Shown: piece by piece, positions 34,701 to 47,697 of the stretch | Numbering within the stretch: the first letter of the stretch is position 1 | How the letters are laid out: the number at the start of each line of letters is the position of its first letter | NCBI GenBank assembly: GCA_003255065.1 | Contig: QAOA01001316.1 | Span: 113,465-177,464, forward strand | Origin: Cercis canadensis | Lineage: Eukaryota > Streptophyta > Magnoliopsida > Fabales > Fabaceae | Direction of reading: 5' to 3' | Length of the DNA: 64,000 nt | The notes under the pieces: model-generated | Database searches by the model: none | What the model was told of the DNA's origin: nothing | The model's input: the letters and a program-made list of their open reading frames with translations, nothing else | Program-made: the position numbers and the translations under genes

Positions 34701-37700
34701 TTGCTTTAGTTGAATTTGTTACAAAATAGAACTTTTGGGACAGGATAGGATGTAGACAATCATGCGTCAAATCAATGAACTAGTATGGTGGGGCTTGCAG
34801 CCCGTGAGGGTGATCTCATCTTTGTTTAAAAGGAAACAAAAAAAAAAAAAGTCTATAGATGTGAGTTGCTTGTGAGGTTCCACTGACATCTTGGTAGATT
34901 TGATTTTGGTAGATGAGGCTTGACCATCTCAAGGCCAGAGAGTTGTGGTCAGTTTGACTTTGGTTCCTCCTCCTTACGGAATTAGACAAGTCATTACTAC
35001 TACTACTTCTTTTATATCAAATGGACCTTTACTTTATTTTCTTGGATTTATTTCAATAGGAAAGAAGTTGTGTACGGATTATGGATAAGAAAAGGAAAAT
35101 AGTGATAGGTAGAGAAAGGAAGATAGGGAGATGCATTAACAATGTAAATTATGCAAGTTTTCTTTGCCAAAAAATACTTAAAACTCCTATAAAAACTAAA
35201 TAGAGCTGAAGCTACATTTTGAGTTATATACTAACTGATTGTCAAGAACCGATTCAACCTAAAAACTTAAGCTGTTAGGTGAAGGCCTAGGAATGATTTT
35301 ATATCTAACACGCCCTCGCACGTGAAAGCCCTTTGGGCTTGAAGAGTGGACAAAGCACAAGTACTTATACCATGTGCTGAAATTTCAATTTAATTAAGAA
35401 AGTGGAGGCGGAAAGATTTGATCTCCTGACCGCTTGGTCAAAAAAGCTCTGATACCATGTCAAGAACCAATTCAACCTAAAAACTTAAGCTGTTAGGTGA
35501 AGGCCCATGAATGATTTTATATCTAACACTGATCACTGAAATTTTCTTCACATTGTGGGTGATAGAAGAAAGCTATTGCTATTAGATGGATTCTCAAGAT
35601 AAAGGAGGATGGAAACATAATAATTGGTAGCATGGATGATTAAATATAATTAATGTTGTTGCTTATTGTTAAAAAAATATTGACATATAACTACTGTATC
35701 TTCAAAAGTCCCAAATGTTTAAGTAACGTGATAAGTAATTTTCAATGTAACTTTAACAATATGCTGAAAAATTGGAATATGTTGATTGAGTAATTCTAGG
35801 TAGCCAAATTGTTGCCAGGCTGAGGTGTACTTCTAACCACCTTTGGATGAAACAAAGTGGTAGGGGCCACATATTCATTCAAAGATGTTTATAAATACAC
35901 CTGGAAACAAGTTTGTCAACAAAAAAGTCTGACTATCTAACATTTTCCATTGTGATTTCTTCTTGGACTTGAAAACAAAGGTTCTTTTTAATGAGTTTAG
36001 GAGTTCCTGTGTGTATACAATTTACCGGATATTTATGAATGTCTTGTATTTTAGACTCTGCATATATGGTGTATTATGGAAAGTTAAAGGTGCTTTGCTG
36101 CTTTTGCCTCTTGGGCCTCATTTATGATACCTGGGTCACATTGGTTGTATCCTCTTTACCTCTGCACCTTTATGTCTTTATGGACTATCATGTATTATGT
36201 GCAAATTAACTTGTGTAGTTGATTACTTTTCTTTTTTTAATTTTATGTTTGTCATTTGGAATTGGGTTTCATTGATGAATGAAAACTGCACCTTATAAAG
36301 TTGGTTTCTTATTTATCATTCAGTTTGCAGTTAATTATCATTATTTACATAGTGAATTTATATTCCTGCTTTTGTAACTATTATTATTTTGTGTTTCAGT
36401 CTGATTCAGAATTAGTTTCATCAATTTTATGTGCTTTGGAGTCCATTCATGCAGCACTGGCAGTGATGGCTCACAGTGAGATGCCAAAGCAACTTTATAA
36501 AGAAGAGGTCTGTTGTTTATGTTAGTTTTTCGAACAATTGGTATTATTATACATATTTTGATGACAAGGATTTTGTTAGATACTGCCAAGTGTCAAAACC
36601 AAATATACAAAGTTGGATGGATGGAACAGAAGGGGAAGGGATGGAATGGAAGAGGAAAAAGTAACATACCATTGTTTGGAAGATTGTTAAGCATCCTTGT
36701 TAGATACTGCCAAGCGTCAAAACCAAGTATACAAAGTTGGATGGATGGAACAGAGGGGGATGGGATGGAATGGAAGAGGAAAAAGTAACATGCCATTGTT
36801 TGGAAGATTGTTAAGCAAGGGGAATTAATGGAATGGAAAGGGAACCAATTACACTCCTTTCCCCTCAAACCCCCAAATTTCTTTCTTTCCCAAATCAGAG
36901 TGGAGGCAGTGGAATAGAACATCTTTCTAATTAAAAAGTTTATGAAATTACTAACATACCCCTTAAATTCAAAACTTAAAACATACGTACTATATTGGAA
37001 ATCTACTTTTATAACTTATCCCTTCCCCTCCTTTTTCACTTTAACCAAACAAGGGGAAGGTAGTTCCCCTCCCTTTCTTACTTAAACATCCAAACAAGGG
37101 AAACATAACTACCCCTCCTTCCCCTCCCTTATAAACCGCTCCATTACATCCCCTTCAAACTCCCAAACATAGCATTAGTAGAGCAAACATATTGTTATAC
37201 ATATGTATGGCATTAGTGATTTACCTTGTCATCATTAGCTCAGGCTGTTGCTTTAATTTAATAATTATAATCTGTAATAACTGACTGTAATTCATCCATG
37301 TCAGATTATCGAGAGAATTCTGGAGTTTTCCAGGCGTCAGATAATGGATGTAATGTGTGCATGTGATCCATCATACCGTGCTTTACATAGACCAATTGAA
37401 AACAACATATTTGAAGGTTAGTCTTTTGGTTTTTGTGCAAAACAGTATTTCTTTTTCTTTCCATGTTCCTTTTGCATTTTGGGGGCTGGGGCAAGGACAT
37501 GCTACTGGAAGTGCACAGATTTGGTTTTAATTTTATTCTCCCATTGTATTTATCTGTAGTTATTGATGAATCTTAATTTATTGAAGAGGCAATAAAGGGA
37601 CAATAGAGTATACAGAAAATACACTAGAGGGTCTACTAGGTAAAAAAGAAATTGGAGGGGAGAGACCAGAAAGAAAACTATGCAGAGTCTACCACACCAC

Positions 37701-40700
37701 AGGAGACAAACTAGACATCAAAATTATTTGTTCTATGCTGGTATCAAACTGTCAATCTATGTTTTATTTTCCAGGTGATGATTATGAAGAACATGATGAT
37801 GCTGAATTTGGTCCACCAAGTAAGAAACGGCGTACTAGCAAGACTTCCAAAGTGAAGAAATTAGCATCAAGCAAGTATGATAATCATTCTGACAACAAAT
37901 ATTTTTTATCTGGCTTTCTACTGTATCTGAAGTTAGGTGTGTTAATCAACTTTTCTTATCACTTTCTCTTTGATCCTTACATTAATAGGGTCTCAACTGC
38001 TGTTAATACTATTCTTCAGAAGTTGTGCACTGTTCTTGGGCTACTCAAGGATTTGTTATTGATAGAGAGGTTATCAGATAGTTGCATTCTACAACTTGTG
38101 AAAACAAGCATGACAACATTCTTGGTTGATAATATCCAGCTTTTGCAATTGAAGGCAATTGGGTTAATCAGTGGGGTAATAGTATTTGCTTTCTTTCTCC
38201 TGAAAGCTTTTCTCTTTCTCTTGAAAGCTTTTCACATGCCAACCTACATCATCATTTTTCCTGCTAATTTGCCTAAATGTTGTGTTGCCCATATGTTGGT
38301 ACAGATATTCTATTTATACACGCAACATCGCACTTACGTCATAGATGAGATACTTCAGCTTTTTTGGAAATTACCATATTCAAAACGAGCTTTAAGAGCC
38401 TATCATGTACGTGATGAAGAGCAAAGGCAGATCCAGATGGTTACTGCTTTGCTGATCCAGTTAATTCACTGTAGTGCCAACCTTCCTGATGCTCTAAGAC
38501 AAGCCTCAAGTGGTAATGCTGTATTACAAGTCTCAGTTGATTCAAGTTATCCAACTAAATGTCACGAGGCTGCAACAGAGGCCTGCTGTCTATTCTGGAG
38601 CCGTGTACTTCAGCGATTTGCAAGCATGAAGACTCAGGATGCATCTGAGATGAAATCAATAATGGAAAATCTTGTTACAGATTTACTGACAACGCTAAAC
38701 TTACCTGAATATCCTGCTTCAGCTCCTATTCTGGAGGTACTTAGAGTTTGTGTTTGTGTGTGTGGGCATGCATACAGTCCATTATTGTTTCTGTAAATGT
38801 ATCATGTTTATCAATGCTGAAGGAGAATTATTTCCAGGTTCTCTGTGTTCTATTACTCCAGAATGCTGGGCTGAAATCTAAAGACGTTTCTGCACGTTCC
38901 ATGGCAATTGACATTCTTGGTACAATTGCTGCAAGGTTGAAGCGTGATGCTGTCAGTTGCAGCAGGGACAAGTTTTGGATACTAGAGGAATTACTTAGTG
39001 AGGATGCTACCAATCAGCATTATGCAAAAGATACTTGTTGTGTCTGTTTGGGTGGAAGGGTAGAAAATTTGTTCTTATGCCAAGGTTGTCAGAGACTTTT
39101 TCATGCTGATTGCCTGGGCGTCAGAGAACATGAAGTTTCTAACCGGACCTGGTACTGTCAGATATGCATCTGCCAGAAGCAACTTCTTGTTTTACAATCA
39201 TATTGCAAGTCTCAGTGCAAAGATGATGCAAAAAAGAATCTTGATTTGTCAAAAGATGAATCTGAAACTTTTGGTCAGATTGCAAAGGTTGAAATTGTGC
39301 AGCAGCTGCTTTTGAATTACCTTCAAGATGTTGCCTCTGCTGATGACCTGCATCTTTTCATTTGCTGGTTTGTACTCATAAGCATATGTTCTAACTGACT
39401 TTGTAGTTATATTTATATTAAGCCAATATATGTGTATGATTGGCAGGTTTTATCTCTGTCTGTGGTACAAAGATGACCTAAATTCTCAGCAGAAGTCCGT
39501 TTACTATATTGCTAGACTGAAATCAAGAATCATAGTGCGGGATTCTGGGACTGTCTCTTCCATGTTGACAAGGGATTTGATCAAGAAGATTACTTTAGCT
39601 TTGGGACAGAACAGTTCGTTTTGTCGAGGCTTTGATAAGATTCTTCACATGCTTCTGGTTGGTTTGATATTCTACCTTTCCCAGATTTTTCAACCAATTT
39701 GTATTTTAATGTTTATACTTATAAGTTATAACGTGTCCAGGCAAGTTTGAGGGAGAACTCTCCAGTAATTAGGGCTAAGGCTTTACGAGCTGTAAGTTGA
39801 AACATCTTTAATAACCTTTTCAGCTTTTAGTGAAAATGGGATGCTTATTATTGTGGTTATTTGGACAAAATTCATTATGTTCTGTTTTACATTTAATATA
39901 ATGAGCAGGTTAGTATCATTGTAGAAGCTGATCCAGAGGTATTGGGTGACAAACGAGTACAATTAGCTGTTGAAGGAAGGTTTTGTGACTCTGCAATATC
40001 TGTAAGAGAAGCAGCATTGGAACTTGTTGGTAGGCACATTGCTTCACATCCTGATGTGGGTTTTAAGGTATGTGTCTATTGATCTTTCCCTTCTCTTATA
40101 GTTGTTTTGAAGATGGCAACATGTGTATAACTTCTATAAGTTCCAGCCTCCCCGCCCCACAACACAAATTTTGATTTATAAGAAATGGCTTGGTCTCTTA
40201 TTATCTCAACTTGTTCTGTATTGCAGTATTTTGAGAAGATTGCTGAAAGGATCAAAGATACAGGAGTCAGTGTTCGGAAACGGGCTATAAAAATTATTCG
40301 AGATATGGGCACTTCAAATGCCAACTTCTCTGGGTTTACTAGAGCTTGCATTGAGATAATTTCACGTGTTAGTGATGATGAGTCAAGCATCCAGGTAATT
40401 TTGAAGTTGCTATTTGGACCTTGATTTATTTTCTCAGTTCATATGAAGAATTACTTTGAAAATCATACAAATAGAAGCTTACAGAAACTTTTCTGAGTAG
40501 TTTGTACAAATTCTTAGCAACTCAGAAGAGATAATGCTTAAAAGAGAACAAAACAAATGTAATGTAGAATTTTTTTTTAATCGATTTTTGGGTATCAAAC
40601 AATTTACAAATCTCTGCACAATCTTCGCTTCCAGCTAGCTGCTTCTTCTTCGCTGTGAGAAACAATATTTTTTTTCTACCATATGTACCAATTCCATTTC

Positions 40701-43700
40701 TCTTAGCTGTTCTAACTTTTAGTCACATCACCTGGGCATCTATGCTTTTCAGTGTCCAATCTCGTCTGGCTGTTAAGCTGATAGTTCTGATTCATTCTTA
40801 AATTCCTTGTACATTATTTTTTTTTTCTTTTCTTCACCTGAATTAACAAAATAGAGAAGAATTAGTGAGATTCCATTAGCGTCCTGAGAAAATGCTCTTT
40901 TTGCATTTCCAGCTTTATGGAATTCTACTTAATAGATATGTGTGTGTGTGTATGTGTGTAGGGTAGTTCAATCTAGACTTGATATGGGGGTGAAGAAGAA
41001 TGCCTAACAGTCAGCAATTATAGTATATGCTATTAAGGTATAATTGTCTAGCAGGATGCATCTTTTATATCTGTGTGGTAAGTAAAAGCTTAGACAGAAG
41101 TAGTGTAAGTTGATTACTCTTAATTTCACGTTTTAAGATTAGCATTCTTTCTCACTCTTTTGGTGCTACTCTGCAACATTTATTACTTTCATTTTCATTT
41201 TTTAAATAGGGAGTTCCACTGTACCATGTAATTAATCATATATTGGATTAGAAATTTATGTTCATTTGATGCTAGCCCCCCATTATAGATTATAGATTCT
41301 TCATATATTTCTCAGTTGTCGCCCTCTTCTGTCTCTAAAGCATACTCTGTATTATGATTTCTTTTACAGGACCTTGTTTCCAAAACGTTTTATGACTTCT
41401 GGTTTGAGGAACCTTCTGGTTCACAAACTCAAACCTTTGGAGATGGTAGTTCTGTTCCACTAGAGGTAGCCAAAAAAACTGAGCAAATTGTTGAAATGTT
41501 GAGGAGAATGCCAAATCATCAACTTCTTGTAACTGTCATTAAGCGCAATTTATCCCTTGATTTTTTGCCACAATCTGCAAAAGCTGTTGGGGTCAACCCT
41601 GTGTCACTTGCAACTGTGCGTAAGCGTTGTGAGTTGATGTGTAAATGCTTGCTGGAGAAGATATTGCAGGTACTGTGGTGTTTTGTTCATACATCAAACC
41701 TTTTGCACTTGACTCCATCAAAATTACAGTGAGTCTTTGTTCTTGATCAGGTTGAGGAAATGAGCAGTGAAGAAGTGGAAATGCATGCACTTCCTTATGT
41801 GTTGGTCTTGCATTCATTTTGCCTTGTGGACCCGACTCTCTGTGCACCAGCTTCTGACCCTTCTCAATTTGTTGTTACTTTACAGCCATATCTTAAGAGT
41901 CAGGTTATCATTATTATCTTGCTTACTCTGGCATTATTATGAATATGTGGAGCTGATGTTTCTAGTGTATTTGTATTGGATGTGTTGTACATGTAATGGA
42001 ATGCAACTTCAGATCGCCCAGCATTGTGCTGTACTCTGCCCTTATTTTGTCAGGTTTTCCAAATTTTAACTGGGTGTGGGGTAGGGATGTATTTATTTAT
42101 TCAATGGAGATTGGTTGTTGTATGTAATTTCCAATGGGAACGGGGATGGGGAGAAGAAAAAATATTATCCCACTGGGATGTGCGGCAGGGACAGGGTACA
42201 TAAAACCTGAGCCCGCCTTTTCCTGTTGCCATGTGTATCTTCTAGAGGATCCATGTGTACTATATAGACAAATTTTTATATAGTAATAATTATTATTTTG
42301 GCTTGTTTGTGATCAATTACTTATTTATCATCTAATTACTTTCTTGTCTCCGACATTTCATTATATTTCTTGCCTTATTTATTTGACTAGGAGAGTGATA
42401 TTAATATGATAACAGTGGACCTTAATTTCTTTTTTCTTATTTTCAGGTTGACAGTCGTGTGGTTGCACAGCTACTGGAAAGTATAATATTCATAATTGAT
42501 GCAGTGTTGCCCTTGCTTCGGAAGTTGCCTTCGAGTATTGTTGAGGAACTTGAGCAAGACTTGAAACACATGATTGTCCGGCATTCCTTCTTGACTGTTG
42601 TCCATGCTTCTATCAAGTAGCTCCAATTTCTTACTGTTATTTTCATTAGCTGGCTTTATTAGCTGCCTTTTTGTTCTTTTTCAATTATGGTAGGGAGCCG
42701 CTATTTCCACACCCTAGTTTGCTAATGCCACATTCTCTTTAATGTTTAAATATGATATAGACTAAATTACCCTCATTCAAAAATAAAAAAGTTTTTAAAA
42801 TTTAACTAATCATAATATTCTTTCTAACTCTTATTAATTGTAGCTCTATTTTTTAGTTAGAAAGAGAATATATAATTAGTCAATTTTAAAAACTTTCCAT
42901 TTTTGAATGAGGGTAATTTAGTCTATATCATATTTAAACATTAAAGAGGGTGTGAAATTAGCAAATTAGGGTGTGGAAATAGCGGCTCCCTTATGTTATT
43001 GTGCTCGAGTCTGGAATTAGTTAGGAGACATGGTAACCCCATTCTTGTCTACATTTTCTCACAAATATATGCCCCAGTTAAATCTCAGTTCTTTAAAAAA
43101 AGTTGTAAGTAGGTCCAGTTAAAAATTTAAGGTGCAAAGTTAATTTGGGCCCTAAGTGGTGAGAAAATGTGAAAATGTAGTGATGTGTATAACTCTACTT
43201 ATTAATTAGCTATCTAATTCATGTGATGTGTAGTTTTTAATTTTTCTTAATGGATAATGGAATTTTAAAATGTCAAACCTGTGGTAATTATTTTGGATGC
43301 AATAAATGAATCTCTAAATAATTTTCTGTCATATGCAAATACTGGTGCAGAAGCAATGCATTTATCTTTGTTCATAAATTTCTAGACCATACTTTGTGAA
43401 CTTTCTTTTTTTTAAAGCTTGAATTGGGTCTAACTTTTAGTTTACAATTATTTGTACATAAATATATTGTATGTTAGGTGTAATAGAAAGTAAACTTGTT
43501 TGCAAGGTCTAATTACTTTTCTTGTCATAGGTGCCTCTGTTCTGTGAGTAAAATGGCAGGGAAGGGGGCTGCTGTGATCGAGCACCTGATTCAGGTGTTC
43601 TTGAAACGGTTGGATACCCAGGCTGTTGATAACAAGCAGGTATATTTGCTAGAACCATCTAAAATTTGTCTTTTTAGTTGGTCACTTTATGACTGTTCAT

Positions 43701-46700
43701 TGATGAGGTGGTTTCTACTTTTTCTGAATAGAATGTATGATTATGAGATGATAATTACACTGAAGTGAGAGTATTCGTGGCAAAATGATGCATCAAAGAT
43801 TGAGTACTGTTGTAGAAACCTTAGTGCTCATAAAATTACCAAGTAGTATTTTTTCTATCTTTTATCCCAACTGTTTACTTCCTTTACCATTCTTTGTCTG
43901 TTGAAATACCTCTTTGGTAAATGTAAGGTTAAGAGCTTCCCGTGTTCCATTGGCTGTACTTCTGTAAAAATTCAAATTTAGCGTCAATCTATGAAAGTAG
44001 GTCCCTTGTGGATGCTACTAAATACCATAGGCATTGTCTACATTGTATTATAACACTAAGCAGACATAGCTTTGGGTACTTAATTGTTCCATAGAATTTC
44101 CTTGACTGGCAAATTTACATTCTCACACTGTAGCATTCATAAAGAAGTTCACATGAGATATTTGTTCTATACACTGAATGGACCATACATCTGATAGCAA
44201 AATTAGCGTCAAGGAAAAACCACCTAGCATGTGTTGCATAGGTTCTGTCCTAGTGTATATGCCATAGATATATTAGAAAGACAATTTCACTTTTTTGGCA
44301 TCCATTTCTTGTTTTGCTAAAAACTCAAAATTTCATGTTTACAACTGTTGACCAAGAAAATGGTTAAAACTGTAAATCACTACTCACAAACATTTCTAAA
44401 CGATAGAATGCATGTTAAAAAATTTCAGCTATTTTTTTTTTTAAACTGTACATTGCATAGGTATAGAACTAGTTAATCCAGAATGGTGATCTTAATGTGA
44501 CATTTACAGTACAATTATCCCTCTGTACTTTGTCGGTTGTATGATTTGTTGATCAAGATTGGTAGTGTGGAAATTATATTTAGGGTGGACATTGAGATAA
44601 TATTCTATTTTTGCACCATGCGGAAGTGTATGTTTTTCATCTTATCAATCTGAAAAATAAATCTATTGGCTTGCTATGTGCTTTTAATTTGATATGTCAT
44701 ATAGAGTAAAAATTGACTGTTTCCTGCTATTTTCAGCAAGTAGGACGATCTCTCTTCTGTTTGGGACTCCTTATTCGTTATGGCAGTTGTTTGCTAGCTA
44801 GCTCTAGCAACAATTTTATTGATGTCAAGAGGAGTCTCAGCTTGTTTATCAAGTATCTTTCCATGGAGGATTTTGTTGTTAAGGTTAGATCGTTGCAGGT
44901 GAGAGTTTTTCTTATTTTCTCAGCTGTTGTCTTGGTTCAATCTTGCAGTTTGTTAATGTTTCATTGTAACTCTTGTAGGCACTAGGCTTTGTTCTAATTG
45001 CCATGCCTCAATATATGCTGGAAAATGAAATTGGAAAGATACTGGAGGCAACATTAACTTCTGGCAGTGATACTCGTCTAAAGGTAATACCGTTTATCCA
45101 GATATATATGGTACTTTTCAGTGGGTATGCTAAATCATTCTGCCAATCAGATTCAAGCACTGCAAAACATGTATGAGTATCTTCTGGATGCTGAGCATCA
45201 GATGGGGACAGACAAAACCAGCAATAATGTAGCCCAACATTCAATAGAAGCTGGGAAGACTGTACCTGTTGCCGCAGGTGCTGGGGATACAAACATCTGT
45301 GGGGGAATTGTTCAGCTCTATTGGGACAATATTTTGGCCCGATGTTTGGATTCCAATGAACAAGTTCGTCAATCTGCCCTCAAGGTCAGCGCCTAGTTTC
45401 TATTTCTGGCAGATTTAACACTTTAAGCCTAATGCTAACAAACAAGTAAGACATGCTCAGGTTCTTGACAAAAAGGAAATTATTTTGCTTTTTCTGCTCC
45501 CACAACCTTTGGATTGATGGGCTGAGGGCAATGGGATGAGAAATTGTGAGAGATGTTTCATAAAAGTAGTTTAAACTTTAAAGTAGGTCTATCACTGTTA
45601 AATATAATTTTTGAATGTGGAATAGTTTAATTTTACACTATCAGCTACACCATGGACCAAACCATGATTATGATGATGGACTTTAACTTGTTTTCTCCCA
45701 TTTTCTTGTAAACTTTTAATATTTCAGTAAAATCAGTTGAATATTCTGTTGATGCTATTACATGGGAAAAATAACCGACTTGCTAATAATGCAGATTGTC
45801 GAAGTTGTTTTGCGCCAAGGTCTTGTTCATCCCATCACCTGTGTTCCACATCTTATAGCACTTGAAACAGATCCTCTGGAATCAAATGCCAAGTTGGCTC
45901 ATCATCTGCTAATGAATATGAACGAGAAGTAATCTCCTATATATCTTCTAATGACTTTATATACGTGTCAAATTGGTTGTTTCTGCTAATTGAAGCATCT
46001 TTTCAGGTACCCTGCATTTTTTGAAAGCCGCTTGGGAGATGGACTTCAAATGTCATTTATGTTCATACAATCCATTTGTGGTAGTTCTGAAAATGGTAAC
46101 CATAAGGTCCAATCTAAGACTCCTGTTTCTGGAAAAGGGAAATCTGAGGCTGGGTCCCTCATTCAAGCAAGACTTGGGGTTTCTCGAATATACAAGCTCA
46201 TCCGAGCTAACCGGATATCACGGAACAAATTTATGTCCTCAATTGTGCGAAAGTTTGATAACCCCAGCTGGAACAATTCAGTAATAGCTTTCTTAACGTG
46301 AGTACTATCCAGTGCTATTATTATGCTTTTGTGTGAGTTTTTAAGTGACCTTATTTCTGGTTTCTTTGCACAGATACTGCACAGAGGTCCTTGCATTGCT
46401 GCCGTTCACTTTACCTGATGAGCCTCTTTATTTGATCTATGCAATAAATCGAATAGTTCAAGTAAGAGCAGGGCCATTGGAGGCAAACTTTAAAGCCTTG
46501 AGTTCAAGTTTGTTACAAAGAGAGTGCCAGAGTACAACTTACGGGAATGGAATAGGTCAATGGGGCCCAGAGGAGCATCCTCTTATGAACCAAGTGGCTT
46601 CAATGGACTTGAATGGGACACTTAAGCAAGAACCTGCGACCCCACCCAGTTTAAATGACATGAGATCAGTGGATCTAAATGGAACACTTCAACAACAGTC

Positions 46701-47697
46701 AGGAAATCCTTTAGAAAGTAATGGTAGCTCAGAAGCAAAACTGCATGTTTTGGGTTTCACAGATTCTCAGGGCATATCAAAAGATGATCTCCAGAAAATC
46801 CAGGTAGATTGAAACTTGCAGTAATTATTTGCATAAAGAATGCTCGATGTATTTGTGTGGAACATGAAATTGTTTCTCCAAATTTTTTATGATTTATGGA
46901 ATATCTTTTGCTCCCTGAGTGAGAATTTGAAATATTGGCCTAGTACCTGCGCAAACAATCTTAGATCTGTACACTTTCATTATTATCTATTATTCTAGCT
47001 TGATGTTTGCAGTCACTCTTTGTTGCTGATGCTTTTGCAGGCTGACTGTTTATCGGCAATTGCAGTGCAACTTCTTTTGAAGTTAAAGAGACACCTAAAA
47101 ATTGTTTATAGTCTCAATGATGCCAGATGTCAGGTAAAGTTACATAACACATCCTGCCATCACTTAATTGCAGTGTATCTTTACTAGAACAAAATAAAAT
47201 AGGAAACTAACTCTCTTGGGGGTGGGTGGGTTTCTACTAATATCCAGGCTTATTCTCCAAATGAACCACCAAAACCAGGAGAAGTTCTCTCCAGACAGAA
47301 TATTGCCTTCAATATCAGTGAAACTAACTTCAGTTTGCCTAAAACTTTGCAAGAATTGACACAAAGATATCAGGTAATGTGGCCTTTTTTCTTCCAAATG
47401 CTTGTTAGATTTTAGCTTAATGGTTGGATTCTGAGTTTTTATTTGGCCGCTTTTTCTTGCATATTGCACCAGGAACTTAAGAATGCATTGAAGGAAGACA
47501 CAGTTGATTATTCACTTTACACCGCAAACATTAAAAGGAAGCGCCCGGCACCTAGAAGAGGTCGGAAATCTGGACATATGACGGGTGGGGACTATGAGGA
47601 GGAGGAGGATGACGATGGAGATTGGAGTGGCGGAATTCGCAAGTTAAATAGTAGTGGCCGCAAGGGTGTCAACACTAGAAGCTTTAGGCAATATTGA
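31757..47697 (+). CDS. SCC2: Sister chromatid cohesion protein SCC2 (NIPBL/Nipped-B), cohesin loader
   Basis: 28 GT-AG coding exons join with consistent phase into 1806 residues (Arabidopsis SCC2 is close to this): 31757-31992, 32840-32949, 33911-34047, 34123-34213, 34316-34572, 36400-36507, 37305-37416, 37775-37874, 37989-38175, 38305-38736, 38838-39367, 39447-39657, 39741-39791, 39909-40067, 40227-40394, 41370-41669, 41751-41903, 42447-42616, 43531-43639, 44737-44898, 44979-45083, 45151-45384, 45795-45928, 46007-46297, 46374-46803, 47041-47133, 47248-47373, 47473-47697. SCC2 with SCC4/MAU2 loads cohesin onto chromatin in the nucleus. Features: a basic [13 protein letters not shown] patch near residue 365, HEAT-like helical repeats over most of the length, a C4HC3 PHD finger at about 657-701 (CCVC, CQGC, HADC, CQIC), the Nipped-B C-terminal region around 1400-1520, and a C-terminal basic ([12 protein letters not shown]) then acidic (EEEEDDDGD) tail. 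The family call is firm; a few exon edges are inferred. Confidence 0.95.
35235..35533 (-). mobile_element. TRIM retroelement in SCC2 intron 5, looks whole
   Basis: Two 71-bp terminal repeats (35240-35310 and 35458-35528) start TGTCAAGAACC and end ATCTAACA. They differ at about 3 of 71 positions. A 147-bp interior carries the primer site TGGTATCAGAGC on the minus strand (35446-35457 complement), next to the right-hand repeat. The 5-bp sequence CTGAT flanks both ends (35235-35239 and 35529-35533), a perfect target duplication. Size, short repeats, PBS and lack of coding capacity define a terminal-repeat retrotransposon in miniature. It lies antisense to SCC2. The close match of its repeats suggests a fairly young insertion. 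It would depend on another element's enzymes. Confidence 0.9.
36575..37172. mobile_element. hAT-like MITE with a 124-bp tandem duplication, SCC2 intron 6
   Basis: A 124-bp unit starting GTTAGATACTGCCAAG is present at 36575-36698 and 36699-36822, about 95 percent identical. The second copy continues into a C/T- and A/G-rich block with inverted similarity between its ends (GCCATTGTTTGG near 36792; CCAAACATAGCA near 37160). The tandem copy probably arose after insertion. The family assignment is tentative. Confidence 0.5.
40937..40962 (+). repeat. (GT)n microsatellite in SCC2 intron 15
   Basis: TGTGTGTGTGTATGTGTGTAG, a short GT-rich run with one interruption. Confidence 0.8.
42693..42990. mobile_element. 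Long-TIR MITE in SCC2 intron 18
   Basis: The arms start GGGAGCCGCTATTTCCACAC and are nearly perfect inverted repeats for about 110 bp each, leaving a loop of about 80 bp. Flanks TTATGGTA (42685-42692) and TTATGTTA (42991-42998) match at 7 of 8 positions, consistent with an 8-bp hAT-style target duplication. It has no coding capacity. Confidence 0.8.

Noticed and set aside
42080-42235. G-rich block (GGGATGG-like units) in SCC2 intron 17
   Set aside because: It looks like a decayed repeat remnant, but I found no second copy or ends to define it.
45121-45150. SCC2 exon 22 starting at the acceptor before 45121
   Set aside because: In the required phase it meets a TAA almost at once; the acceptor at 45149-45150 keeps phase and matches the family.
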